From assembly GCA_018667205.1 (NCBI GenBank), contig JABIVN010000351.1, forward strand, positions 1 through 11,068: a stretch of 11,068 nt of DNA, given 5' to 3'. This DNA is from Gammaproteobacteria bacterium. Lineage in GTDB: Bacteria; Pseudomonadota; Gammaproteobacteria; Pseudomonadales; Azotimanducaceae. Positions 1 through 6,684 of the stretch are shown here, one piece after another. Positions within the stretch are counted from its first letter, which is position 1. Each line of letters begins with the position of its first letter. The notes below the pieces were generated by a model, which worked only from the letters and a program-made list of their open reading frames with translations, ran no database searches and was not told where the DNA came from. A program made the translations under genes and the position numbers.

Positions 1-1
1 G

Positions 2-625
2 CAAACTCTTGGTGTCAGCATCTCAGGAGTCCTCGCGTTTGGTGGAATCGGTGGCATAGCCGTTGGTTTTGCCGCAAGGGATCTGCTAGCTAATTTCTTT
101 GGCGGCTTGATGATATACATGGATCGGCCATTTGCGGTGGGTGACTGGGTCAGGTCTCCTGACCGCAATATTGAAGGTACCGTAGAACAGATTGGTTGGC
201 GACTCACGCAGATACGGACCTTTGATCAGCGACCGCTGTACGTACCCAATTCAGTTTTTGCGACGATCGCGTTGGAAAACCCTTCCCGAATGCGCAATCG
301 ACGAATCAATGAAACGATTGGTCTAAGGTATGACGATGCCGGGAAGGTGCAGGTGATTATCGATGATGTAAGAAAGATGCTGTCGGAACACCCTGACATA
401 GACTCGGGCCGCACACTGATCGTCAATTTAGACAGCTTCGCCGACTCGTCTCTTGAGTTCTTCATCTATGCGTTTACAAAAACGGTTAACTGGGTGGAAT
501 TTCACCAGGTCAAAGAAAGGGTGATGTTGGAGATTATTCAAATTGTTGAGGGGCACGGGGCCGAATTTGCGTTTCCCACTCGAACCTTGCATGTTGCCCA
601 CTCAGGACCTCAGGTAGAGTCCTGA
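2..625 (+). CDS. ynaI: MscS-family mechanosensitive ion channel, YnaI-like (5' end missing)
   Basis: This is the C-terminal 207 codons of an inner-membrane mechanosensitive channel, which opens under membrane tension to release solutes on osmotic downshock. The reading frame is open from base 2 with no start, so the N-terminal membrane helices lie outside the window. The fragment begins with the glycine/alanine-rich pore-lining helix (GGIGGIAVGFAARD near residues 14-27) and continues with the hinge and RPFAVGDWV, where the cytoplasmic beta domain starts. Later segments SPDRNIEGTVEQIGWR, RPLYVPNS, TIGLRYDD, FADSSL and HGAEFAFPTRTL match, from memory, Escherichia coli YnaI closely, more so than MscS itself. 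The C-terminal end is compact with no extra domain. Its neighbour csiV is convergent, so no operon is implied on this side. The family call is secure; the YnaI subgroup is by remembered similarity. Confidence 0.93.
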   Translation, partial: QTLGVSISGVLAFGGIGGIAVGFAARDLLANFFGGLMIYMDRPFAVGDWVRSPDRNIEGTVEQIGWRLTQIRTFDQRPLYVPNSVFATIALENPSRMRNRRINETIGLRYDDAGKVQVIIDDVRKMLSEHPDIDSGRTLIVNLDSFADSSLEFFIYAFTKTVNWVEFHQVKERVMLEIIQIVEGHGAEFAFPTRTLHVAHSGPQVES

Positions 626-627
626 GT
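600..627 (+). repeat. 9-bp inverted repeat spanning the ynaI-like stop codon
   Basis: ACTCAGGAC (600-608) and GTCCTGAGT (619-627) are perfect reverse complements separated by 10 bases, and the TGA stop at 623-625 lies in the right arm. The stem would be stable in RNA and could mark or protect the 3' end of the channel transcript. There is no run of T after it, so it is not a canonical intrinsic terminator. Its position at the end of a gene facing a convergent neighbour makes a termination or 3'-end role possible, but this is inference. Confidence 0.45.
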
Positions 628-1003
628 ACGATGAATGGTATCGTCGTTGGCCTGGTAGAGTCGTACGATTAGCTGGCCGAGTGGTGGTTCCCCAGAATAA
701 AAGTGATCCCAGACACGAAAAGATAGGTTCAGTAATGTGAAACTTAACCTTCGCAAGGGGCGATAAAGTAAGTCATTTCCTTGGGCAGAAAAACCCTTAC
801 GCTACAGCCGGTGATAGGCTATTTTGGGGAATTCTAGAAGCCGTAGCTTCAAACAGAAACCTTCGTCCAGTGGTTACAGAACAACGATCTGGTGATGGCG
901 CTTAATGCGAAAGTTGACAAGACATGCAGTCGGTCGACGAAAAGAAACGCCTGCAGGTTTCGCTTTAGAGCCGATGTTATTGTCGAGAGTCGAAATAACG
1001 AGG
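626..1003. other. gap between convergent genes, no gene recognised
   Basis: This 378-bp stretch separates the convergent ynaI-like and csiV genes. I see no credible coding region: the open frames through it are short, lack ribosome-binding sites and have no recognisable family features. No tRNA or known RNA fold was recognised. On the minus strand, just beyond csiV, GAAAC-N8-GTTTC (plus coordinates 944-961) is followed by TTTTCG, a weak terminator-like element. A 6-bp inverted repeat (GAGGCT 1000-1005, AGCCTC 1010-1015) covers the csiV stop. GAAGC-CGTA-GCTTC (837-850) is a further short stem. Any of these may be transcript ends, but none is strong. Confidence 0.5.
944..961 (-). terminator. 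weak candidate terminator after csiV
   Basis: Read on the minus strand, GAAAC and GTTTC can pair as a 5-bp stem around an 8-base loop containing CTGCAGGC, and the stem is followed by TTTTCG. It lies about 43 bp beyond the csiV stop, where the mfd-csiV transcript should end. The stem is short and AT-rich and the T-run is only four bases, so this is a low-confidence call. Confidence 0.22.
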
Positions 1004-1999
1004 CTACTCAGCCTCAGGCGTAAAGCGATTGATCCTGACGACGATACCGAACAGCGGATGGTCAATATAGTGCAGTTCGTCACTGCGCATTCGGCGGGAC
1101 TGTAACATAGGGAGTGTTCTTGCAGCGAAGTATTGGCTTCGTTCGCGCTCAACTTTAACCAGTTCTTGATGCTGCGAGAGAATTTCGTCAGGCAATGCGG
1201 ACTTGAATCCCGCCATGAACGGGTTTGATTCGCCGGCCCTGGGTTCGAAGAGGGTGTACCAGAGATTGGTCTGGAGATGTAAAAAGCGAGCGCGTGTGAA
1301 AGACAGGGTTCCTTCAACTTCGAAACGATCGCCGTATCGCTGGCCGGCCTGTACCAGCACAGGCGTTGGTTTGCTGCCAATGGGCTGCACCCAGGATTGG
1401 TGGCTAAGGACGTTAAATCGTGAAGATCGTCGCAGGCTGCGCAGGATCGCCTGCAATGATGAATCAGCCTCTCTGCTGCTGAACGCCAGAGCGCCTTGTG
1501 AGTTTTCGTCGCTCTGTGCTAGCGCAGCGTCGATGATATCTTCCACAGATAGAGCTACAGGTACACCACCACTGGCTGCTTCATTGGAGGCGTTGCCTAA
1601 ACCACCGCTTGAATCTTCGCTTGAGTCATCGTCAGACCTACCAGTAACGCGTTCGATCACCCGCCGGTTTCTGTTCCGGTTGCTTTGTCCTTCAAACGCA
1701 AAGTCGTTGTTGCTGAGTTCCTGCGCCAGTTCAACTGTTGCGGTGGGTAGCGATGCATCAAGGTGTTCAAGTTGCGAGAGTTTGAATACGTCACCTTTAG
1801 TCACGGAGATAACCTCAGCAGGGTAAGTGCTGGCCACTTCAGACCAGTTTTCTTCATCCAGGTCTGCGGCTTTCGGCCTGAATAAAATCACATCAATTTG
1901 GTACCAGCCCTGAAGCAGCTCTTGCCCTTGGGCAACTAGCGGTTTGAAGATCATTGCCGTAAGCATGAATACGGCGGGTGTTAGATATTTAACTAGCAA
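1004..1999 (-). CDS. csiV: CsiV-family periplasmic protein
   Basis: The product belongs to the CsiV family. In Vibrio cholerae, CsiV is a peptidoglycan-binding periplasmic protein needed to activate the PBP1A/LpoA cell-wall synthase. From a TTG start at 1999-1997 it is 331 residues and opens with a plausible signal peptide: Lys4, a hydrophobic stretch 5-18, and a likely cleavage around LVAQG (21-25). Family landmarks follow: GWYQIDVILF (31-40), FNVLSHQSWVQP (195-206), GTLSFTRARFLHL (230-242) and near the C-terminus RRMRSDELHYIDHPLFGIVV (302-321). Residues about 104-145 are a low-complexity Asn/Arg then Ser/Asp/Gly-rich stretch, probably disordered. The frame is open back to an ATG at 2041, but that start would put a charged, non-signal segment in front, so TTG is preferred; only a weak GAG precedes it. 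The gene starts inside the end of mfd, implying co-transcription and perhaps translational coupling. Function is by family; activity here is unproven. Confidence 0.85.
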   Translation of the reverse strand: MLVKYLTPAVFMLTAMIFKPLVAQGQELLQGWYQIDVILFRPKAADLDEENWSEVASTYPAEVISVTKGDVFKLSQLEHLDASLPTATVELAQELSNNDFAFEGQSNRNRNRRVIERVTGRSDDDSSEDSSGGLGNASNEAASGGVPVALSVEDIIDAALAQSDENSQGALAFSSREADSSLQAILRSLRRSSRFNVLSHQSWVQPIGSKPTPVLVQAGQRYGDRFEVEGTLSFTRARFLHLQTNLWYTLFEPRAGESNPFMAGFKSALPDEILSQHQELVKVERERSQYFAARTLPMLQSRRMRSDELHYIDHPLFGIVVRINRFTPEAE

Positions 2000-4900
2000 G
2001 GTTAACTCGATTGTTGCCCAGTCGTTCCAGCAAACGTTCAACTTTAGTGAATCGGGTATCTATGTTTTCCATCTTATCATCAAAGACTAGTTGGTTCGCT
2101 GTTGCCAGTTTATATCGATGAGGCTCTGATTGAACAAGCTTTACGATGGCGCCAGGATCAATGGTTGTTTCCTGATCAAACTCTATTTTGCCTCCCCTGT
2201 CCCCTGCATCGAGTTTTTTGATACCCAGGTTTTCGGCGTCCAACTTTAGTTTGGTGACTCGGAATAGATTCTTCACGGGCTCGGGAAGTAACCCAAAGCG
2301 GTCTATCATCTCGACCTGCAGTTCTCGCAATTGGTCCTCTGTTTCTGCATTGGAGATGCGTTTATACAGGACCAGGCGCATGTGGACGTCCTGCAGATAG
2401 TCATCGGGAATGAGCGCTGGCAGGTGGAGATTGATTTCTGTTCCTTCTTTTAAAGGCCGGTCAAGGTTTGGAGTTTTACCATCCTTGATGGCCTTCACCG
2501 CGCGGTCAAGCATTTCCATATAGAGCGAATAACCAATTGTCTGGAGGTTGCCCGTCTGCTCATCTCCGAGAAGTTCACCGGCGCCTCTTATCTCAAGGTC
2601 GTGGGTTGCCAGAATAAAGCCGGCACCAAGGTCTTCTGCGTCTGCGATGGCGTCAAGCCTTTTTACGGCGTCGGGCGTCATCGCCTTTGGGGGGGGCGTT
2701 AGTAGATAGGCATACGCCTGGTGGTGGGATCTGCCAACGCGGCCCCGTAATTGATGCAGCTGGGCCAGGCCAAATTTATCAGCCCGGTCCATGATAATGG
2801 TATTGGCGTTCGGAATGTCGATACCGGTTTCGATAATCGTTGTGCACAAAAGTACATTGGCGCGCTTGTGGTAAACGTCAGACATTACCTGTTCCAGTTC
2901 CCGCTCGCGCATCTGCCCATGACCAATGGCAATGGTAGCCTGTGGCACCAGTTCCTGAAGTTTGGTGGCGGTGTTTTCAATCGTGCGGACCTCGTTATGC
3001 AGGTAGTAAACCTGCCCGCCACGCATCAATTCCCTCTGTATCGCTTCTTTTATTAAGCCTTCGTTGTTTTGCCGAACAAATGTTTTGATGGATAGGCGTT
3101 TTGCCGGTGGCGTTGCTATGATCGATAGATCTCTCATGCCTGACATCGCCATATTCAGAGTTCGCGGAATAGGGGTGGCTGTCAGCGTAAGAATATCTAC
3201 TTCGGCCCGCAGGGATTTTAGTTTCTCTTTTTGGCGGACGCCGAACCGGTGTTCTTCGTCAATAATCAGCAAACCTAGATTTTTAAAATCTAGTCCTTCC
3301 TGAATCAGGCCGTGGGTGCCGATGATGATATCAAGTTTGCCGGTGCCCATTTCCGCGATAACCGCTTTCTGTTCTTTTTTTGTTTTAAAGCGAGAGATGG
3401 AATCAATATTCACTGGCCATTCAACAAAACGGTCTTTGAAAGTTTCTGTGTGCTGTTGAGCGAGCAGTGTGGTTGGCACCAGTATTGCTACCTGTTTACC
3501 GGATTGGATAGCGATAAATGCAGCTCGCATGGCAACCTCTGTTTTGCCAAACCCGACGTCCCCGCAAATTAAGCGATCCATGGATTTCTCAGAAACCATG
3601 TCAGAGATCACGTTTTCAATGGCAGATTCTTGGTCAGGTGTTTCCTCGAAAGGAAATGCGCGTGCAAACTGGTCATAGTTAAAGTCTGGTGCGGGGTAGC
3701 TGAACCCCTTTCGCGCTTCTCTTCTTGCATAGATGTTCAGTAGTTCCGCGGCGACATCATGAATCTGTTCGGCAGCTTTTCGTTTTGCCTTTTGCCATGT
3801 TTCCCCGCCGAGTCGGTGCAAGGGTGCTAGCCCCTCCTCAGCGCCGGTGTATCGGGATATTAGATGTAGCGATGAAACAGGTACGTACAGTTTCGCATCT
3901 TCTTGGTATAACAGGGTTAGAAACTCTGTCTCCTGCCCATCGATAGTTAACGTCTGAAGCCCTTGGTATCGTCCGATGCCATTGTCAATGTGCACCACAG
4001 GTGCGCCGATGCTGAGCTCCGTCAGGCTCTTTATCGCGAGTTCTGCAAAGTTTTCCTTCTCTCTGTCGCGCCTGCGCTTTTGCAACACCCTGTCGCCGAA
4101 CAGTTGACGCTCGGTAATCATCGCGATGTTACCAATGGCGAGTGGCCGATCCAGGGGGGCAACGGTGATGGAAAGTTTCGAATCGTCTTGAATGAACGAT
4201 TGCCAATCCTCGACAACTTTTGTTGATAAACCATGTTGCGCAAGCAGGCCATCGACAACCTCGCGTCGACCATTCGATTCGGTGGTAATCAGCAACCGTG
4301 CCGTGGAACCATCAATAAATTGTTTTAGTGCATCGAAGGGTGTCTGGCTGCGCTCGTTGATCGTTAGATCGTGTAGGATTTCATAGTCGAACACAGAGTC
4401 GAACGAACGGCTCTTTTCCTGGGACGTTGTGCGGAAATCTACGCGAGGGTATTGCTTCAGCCTGGCGAACAATTCGTCAAGTGGCATCAGGATGTCGCGT
4501 GGCGGCAGAATCGGCTTTTGAATATCGTGGCGAAGATTCTCATAACGGTCTTCGGTTTCCTGCCAGTAAGCTTGAAGTTTGGGTTCAATATCGTCACAGA
4601 AAACCAACGTGTTCTCGGGTAAATAGTCAAATAAACTTTCAAGGCCTTCAAAAAACAGCGGTAGGTAATACTCTATGCCCGCAGGAGACAGGCCCTGGGC
4701 AACGTCGCGGTAGACCGGACAAGACCTGGGGTCTCCCTGGAATCTCAGAAACCACTGGTCTTTGAATTGATTGATTGCATCGCTGTTCAGCGGGAATTCC
4801 CTTGCTGGCAAAAGTGAGACTTGATCAACCTGTTCCAGTGAACGTTGGGTTTCCGGATCAAAGGTCCGCAGGGTATCAATTTCGTCATCGAAAAGGTCAA

Positions 4901-5444
4901 CCCTGTAGGGGAAATCAGAACCCATTGGGAAGATATCCATAATGGCGCCACGAACTGCGTACTCGCCATGTTCATAAACTGTTTCAACCGACCGGTAAGC
5001 GGCACCCTGTAATCGTCTGCGCATCTGGGGGATATCAAACTTTTGACCTTTCGACAGCACCAGACTGCTGCCCAGTATGAATTGCGATGGCGCCATTCTT
5101 TGGCTAAGCGTTGTGGCGGGTATCACGACGATGCCATTTTCCAGGACCGCGAGTTGGTTCAGTACATCAAGGCGCTCTGAAATGATGTCTTGATGCGGCG
5201 AAAAACCATCGTAAATCAGGGTTTCCCAGTCAGGCAAATGCAGGATGGTTTTATTGGATCCCAGGAAAAACTGAAGTTCATCGTGCAGTCGTTCTGCCCC
5301 TAGAGTGTCAGCTGCGATGACCAGTATCATCCCTTTGTGAGATGATACGACTTGGGCGATTGCATGCGTTTCCGCTGCTCCGGGGAGATTAGACCATCGT
5401 CGACGGTCTCCTGGTGTTGTTGGCAGTTCAGGGAGGGTGATCAT
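1989..5444 (-). CDS. mfd: transcription-repair coupling factor Mfd
   Basis: Mfd is a cytoplasmic DNA translocase that removes RNA polymerase stalled at lesions and recruits UvrA for transcription-coupled nucleotide excision repair. From the ATG at 5444 the protein is 1151 residues, near the 1148 of E. coli. The UvrB-like N-terminal module holds DWETLIYDGFSPHQDI (72-87) and the UvrA-contacting positions Arg165, Arg181 and Phe185, which carry the same numbers in E. coli. The RNA-polymerase-interaction region is around 475-550 (APVVHIDNGIGRY, LYVPVSSLHLISRY). The translocase has Walker A GDVGFGKT (628-635), DEEH (729-732), TATPIPRT (755-762), QLRGRVGR (898-905) and the RGAGELLG translocation motif (953-960). 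The C-terminal D7 domain follows. The frame also allows a TTG start at 5471; it adds nine residues without family support. Neither start has a clear ribosome-binding site. The gene is complete with no sign of damage, and csiV overlaps its 3' end. Confidence 0.98.
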   Translation of the reverse strand: MITLPELPTTPGDRRRWSNLPGAAETHAIAQVVSSHKGMILVIAADTLGAERLHDELQFFLGSNKTILHLPDWETLIYDGFSPHQDIISERLDVLNQLAVLENGIVVIPATTLSQRMAPSQFILGSSLVLSKGQKFDIPQMRRRLQGAAYRSVETVYEHGEYAVRGAIMDIFPMGSDFPYRVDLFDDEIDTLRTFDPETQRSLEQVDQVSLLPAREFPLNSDAINQFKDQWFLRFQGDPRSCPVYRDVAQGLSPAGIEYYLPLFFEGLESLFDYLPENTLVFCDDIEPKLQAYWQETEDRYENLRHDIQKPILPPRDILMPLDELFARLKQYPRVDFRTTSQEKSRSFDSVFDYEILHDLTINERSQTPFDALKQFIDGSTARLLITTESNGRREVVDGLLAQHGLSTKVVEDWQSFIQDDSKLSITVAPLDRPLAIGNIAMITERQLFGDRVLQKRRRDREKENFAELAIKSLTELSIGAPVVHIDNGIGRYQGLQTLTIDGQETEFLTLLYQEDAKLYVPVSSLHLISRYTGAEEGLAPLHRLGGETWQKAKRKAAEQIHDVAAELLNIYARREARKGFSYPAPDFNYDQFARAFPFEETPDQESAIENVISDMVSEKSMDRLICGDVGFGKTEVAMRAAFIAIQSGKQVAILVPTTLLAQQHTETFKDRFVEWPVNIDSISRFKTKKEQKAVIAEMGTGKLDIIIGTHGLIQEGLDFKNLGLLIIDEEHRFGVRQKEKLKSLRAEVDILTLTATPIPRTLNMAMSGMRDLSIIATPPAKRLSIKTFVRQNNEGLIKEAIQRELMRGGQVYYLHNEVRTIENTATKLQELVPQATIAIGHGQMRERELEQVMSDVYHKRANVLLCTTIIETGIDIPNANTIIMDRADKFGLAQLHQLRGRVGRSHHQAYAYLLTPPPKAMTPDAVKRLDAIADAEDLGAGFILATHDLEIRGAGELLGDEQTGNLQTIGYSLYMEMLDRAVKAIKDGKTPNLDRPLKEGTEINLHLPALIPDDYLQDVHMRLVLYKRISNAETEDQLRELQVEMIDRFGLLPEPVKNLFRVTKLKLDAENLGIKKLDAGDRGGKIEFDQETTIDPGAIVKLVQSEPHRYKLATANQLVFDDKMENIDTRFTKVERLLERLGNNRVNLAS

Positions 5445-5521
5445 AGAGTGGAGCGGTCTGCAGGCGGTCAATAAGTGGAGGGAAGGTTACCGGATGGGCA
5501 ATAGAACTCAAGGGGTATAAT
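5445..5521. promoter_or_regulatory. divergent spacer between mfd and the aspartic protease gene
   Basis: These 77 bp must carry the start signals for mfd (leftward) and for the protease gene (rightward), unless promoters lie inside the coding regions. For the protease gene the ribosome-binding site AAGGGG (5510-5515) sits 6 bases before the ATG. A perfect TATAAT (5516-5521) touches that ATG but has no -35 partner and is too close to serve the annotated start. I could not identify a convincing promoter for mfd. Confidence 0.45.
5510..5515 (+). promoter_or_regulatory. ribosome-binding site of the aspartic protease gene
   Basis: AAGGGG lies 6 bases before the ATG at 5522 and decides that start over the in-frame ATG at 5531, which has no comparable site. 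Confidence 0.6.
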
Positions 5522-6520
5522 ATGGCAAAGATGAAACGACTTGAATCAACCCGAAAAGCCATTGTAACCAGCATGATTATTGGATTCTTGATCGGGCTGG
5601 GTGTCGGTTATGGGCTTTGGGAATATCCAGAATATCTTTTGCTGGCAACAGTCCCGGGAACCGAGTCGTCGGCGGCGCCGGTTAGGCGACCTGCAGCGGT
5701 CAATGCGCCTGAGGTTCTGCCGAGTCAGTTCGAGGGTCTGATCATTCGCGCGAATGAAGCGACAGGGGCCGGCAACCACGCTGAAGCTATTGACCTTTTG
5801 ATGCTGGCGGACCTTTCTGCAAGCTCTGCGCAAGAGGTGGAAGAGGTCGTTTACCTGCTGGACAAAGCAATGAGTCTTCGGGTCTCGCAACTCAGACAGG
5901 ACCAGAGAGTGGCCGAGATAGATGCGCTCTATGAATCAGTGACATTGGCGATGCCGGAGCGAGCCGAGTTTTACCTTCGGCTGGCAGAGCACCGCATGGA
6001 GATGGGCAACGAACAGGGTGCTTTAGCGGTGCTTGCCCAGATTGAGAATCACCATCAATGGGGTGTGCGTGCAAGGGGATTAATCGCCATGATTACCGAT
6101 GTTGAACCCGGTGTGCCGCTTGTGAATGTGCCGCTTTCCCGTTCGGGTAATCAGTTTATCGTGACCGCGAGTCTGGATGGTCAGCGTGAGATCAGACTTC
6201 TAATTGACACGGGCGCATCGGTCACGATCGTGGCGCCGTCGATTCTAGAGAGTTTGGGCTACGTGCTTGATGGTCAGACTGCAAGATTTTCGACAGCGAA
6301 TGGTGAAGTCGATGCGCCATTGGTCGGCATTCAATCGCTGAGCGTCGGTGAGCAGCTGGTTAGCCCGATCACAGTAGGCGCCATTTCATTGTCACAGGGC
6401 TCCGTGCCATTTGATGGGCTTCTTGGAATGAACTTCCTGCAGGAATTCGAGTTCTCTCTCGACCAAGAGCGTAGCTTACTGGAACTGAATTACCGCAGGA
6501 ATGGTGATGACGGTCGCTGA
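5522..6520 (+). CDS. membrane-anchored retropepsin-like aspartic protease (clan AA)
   Basis: The 332-residue product has a short basic N-terminus (KMKR, RK), one predicted membrane helix at about 13-32 (IVTSMIIGFLIGLGVGYGLW) and a long soluble part that should face the periplasm. Residues about 67-190 are Ala/Leu/Glu-rich helices resembling degenerate TPR repeats (for example NHAEAIDLLMLA and MEMGNEQGALAVL). The C-terminal part, about 199-325, is a retropepsin-type domain: FIVTASLDGQREIRLLIDTG leads to the catalytic DTG at 229-231 followed by ASVTIV. The later GLLGMNFLQEFEFSLD (299-314) matches the end of the one-chain bacterial family often labelled TIGR02281. Such proteins carry one DTG and act as dimers; substrates are mostly unknown. 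The start is supported by AAGGGG 6 bases upstream. The gene is divergent from mfd and separated from the GAPDH gene by a promoter region, so it is probably monocistronic. The domain call is firm; the biological role is unknown. Confidence 0.85.
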   Translation: MAKMKRLESTRKAIVTSMIIGFLIGLGVGYGLWEYPEYLLLATVPGTESSAAPVRRPAAVNAPEVLPSQFEGLIIRANEATGAGNHAEAIDLLMLADLSASSAQEVEEVVYLLDKAMSLRVSQLRQDQRVAEIDALYESVTLAMPERAEFYLRLAEHRMEMGNEQGALAVLAQIENHHQWGVRARGLIAMITDVEPGVPLVNVPLSRSGNQFIVTASLDGQREIRLLIDTGASVTIVAPSILESLGYVLDGQTARFSTANGEVDAPLVGIQSLSVGEQLVSPITVGAISLSQGSVPFDGLLGMNFLQEFEFSLDQERSLLELNYRRNGDDGR

Positions 6521-6575
6521 GCGTTATCCGCTGACCTCACCTTGTTCGAAATGAATCTCCATTTTTTGACACAGT

Positions 6576-6594
6576 ACGCATTGAATAAATGCGT
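6576..6594. repeat. inverted repeat overlapping the gap -35 region
   Basis: ACGCATT (6576-6582) and AATGCGT (6588-6594) are perfect 7-bp inverted repeats around a 5-base centre GAATA. The right arm is followed only by TTTC, making it a poor terminator for the protease gene. Because it covers the -35 hexamer TTGAAT of the best candidate promoter of the next gene, it is better explained as a possible operator. No specific regulator family is recognised. Confidence 0.4.
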
Positions 6595-6609
6595 TTCAAA
6601 ATAGATAAT
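6581..6609 (+). promoter_or_regulatory. candidate sigma70-type promoter for the GAPDH gene
   Basis: TTGAAT (6581-6586) and GATAAT (6604-6609) are separated by exactly 17 bases, matching the -35 and -10 consensus at 4 of 6 and 5 of 6 positions. Transcription would begin near 6616, leaving a leader of about 69 bases before the GTG start. An inverted repeat covers the -35 element. The assignment is from sequence only. Confidence 0.5.
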
Positions 6610-6671
6610 TCGCGCGATTGGCAGGCGATCCGTCGGAATAAAGGGGAGGCATGCTTTAAAATTGTTTAATC

Positions 6672-6677
6672 TGAGGA
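6672..6677 (+). promoter_or_regulatory. ribosome-binding site deciding the GTG start of gap
   Basis: TGAGGA lies 7 bases before the GTG at 6685. No in-frame ATG occurs nearby upstream, and the first internal ATG (codon 23) lacks such a site, so GTG is the natural start. Confidence 0.6.
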
Positions 6678-6684
6678 TTCACTC

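Noticed and set aside
914..919. Consensus TTGACA on the plus strand in the convergent gap
   Set aside because: The expected -10 position reads ACGAAA, and no plus-strand gene follows.
1242..1249. GGTTCGAA, resembling a tRNA T-loop
   Set aside because: It lies within the csiV coding region and no acceptor, D or anticodon stems fit around it.
874..1380. Minus-strand open frame of 168 codons overlapping the end of csiV
   Set aside because: It is an out-of-frame shadow of csiV with no start signal, no family resemblance and a Ser/Cys-rich composition typical of spurious frames.
1203..1826. Plus-strand open frame of 207 codons opposite csiV
   Set aside because: It is an antisense shadow rich in Ser, Arg and Cys, without a ribosome-binding site or recognisable domain.
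5516..5521. Perfect TATAAT immediately before the protease start codon
   Set aside because: No -35 element at a usable distance, and transcription would begin inside the coding region, past the ATG that has the good ribosome-binding site. A leaderless start at the ATG at 5531 is conceivable but has no other support.
6566..6571. Consensus TTGACA upstream of gap
   Set aside because: No -10-like hexamer at 16-18 bases; the downstream TTGAAT-N17-GATAAT pair is a better promoter.
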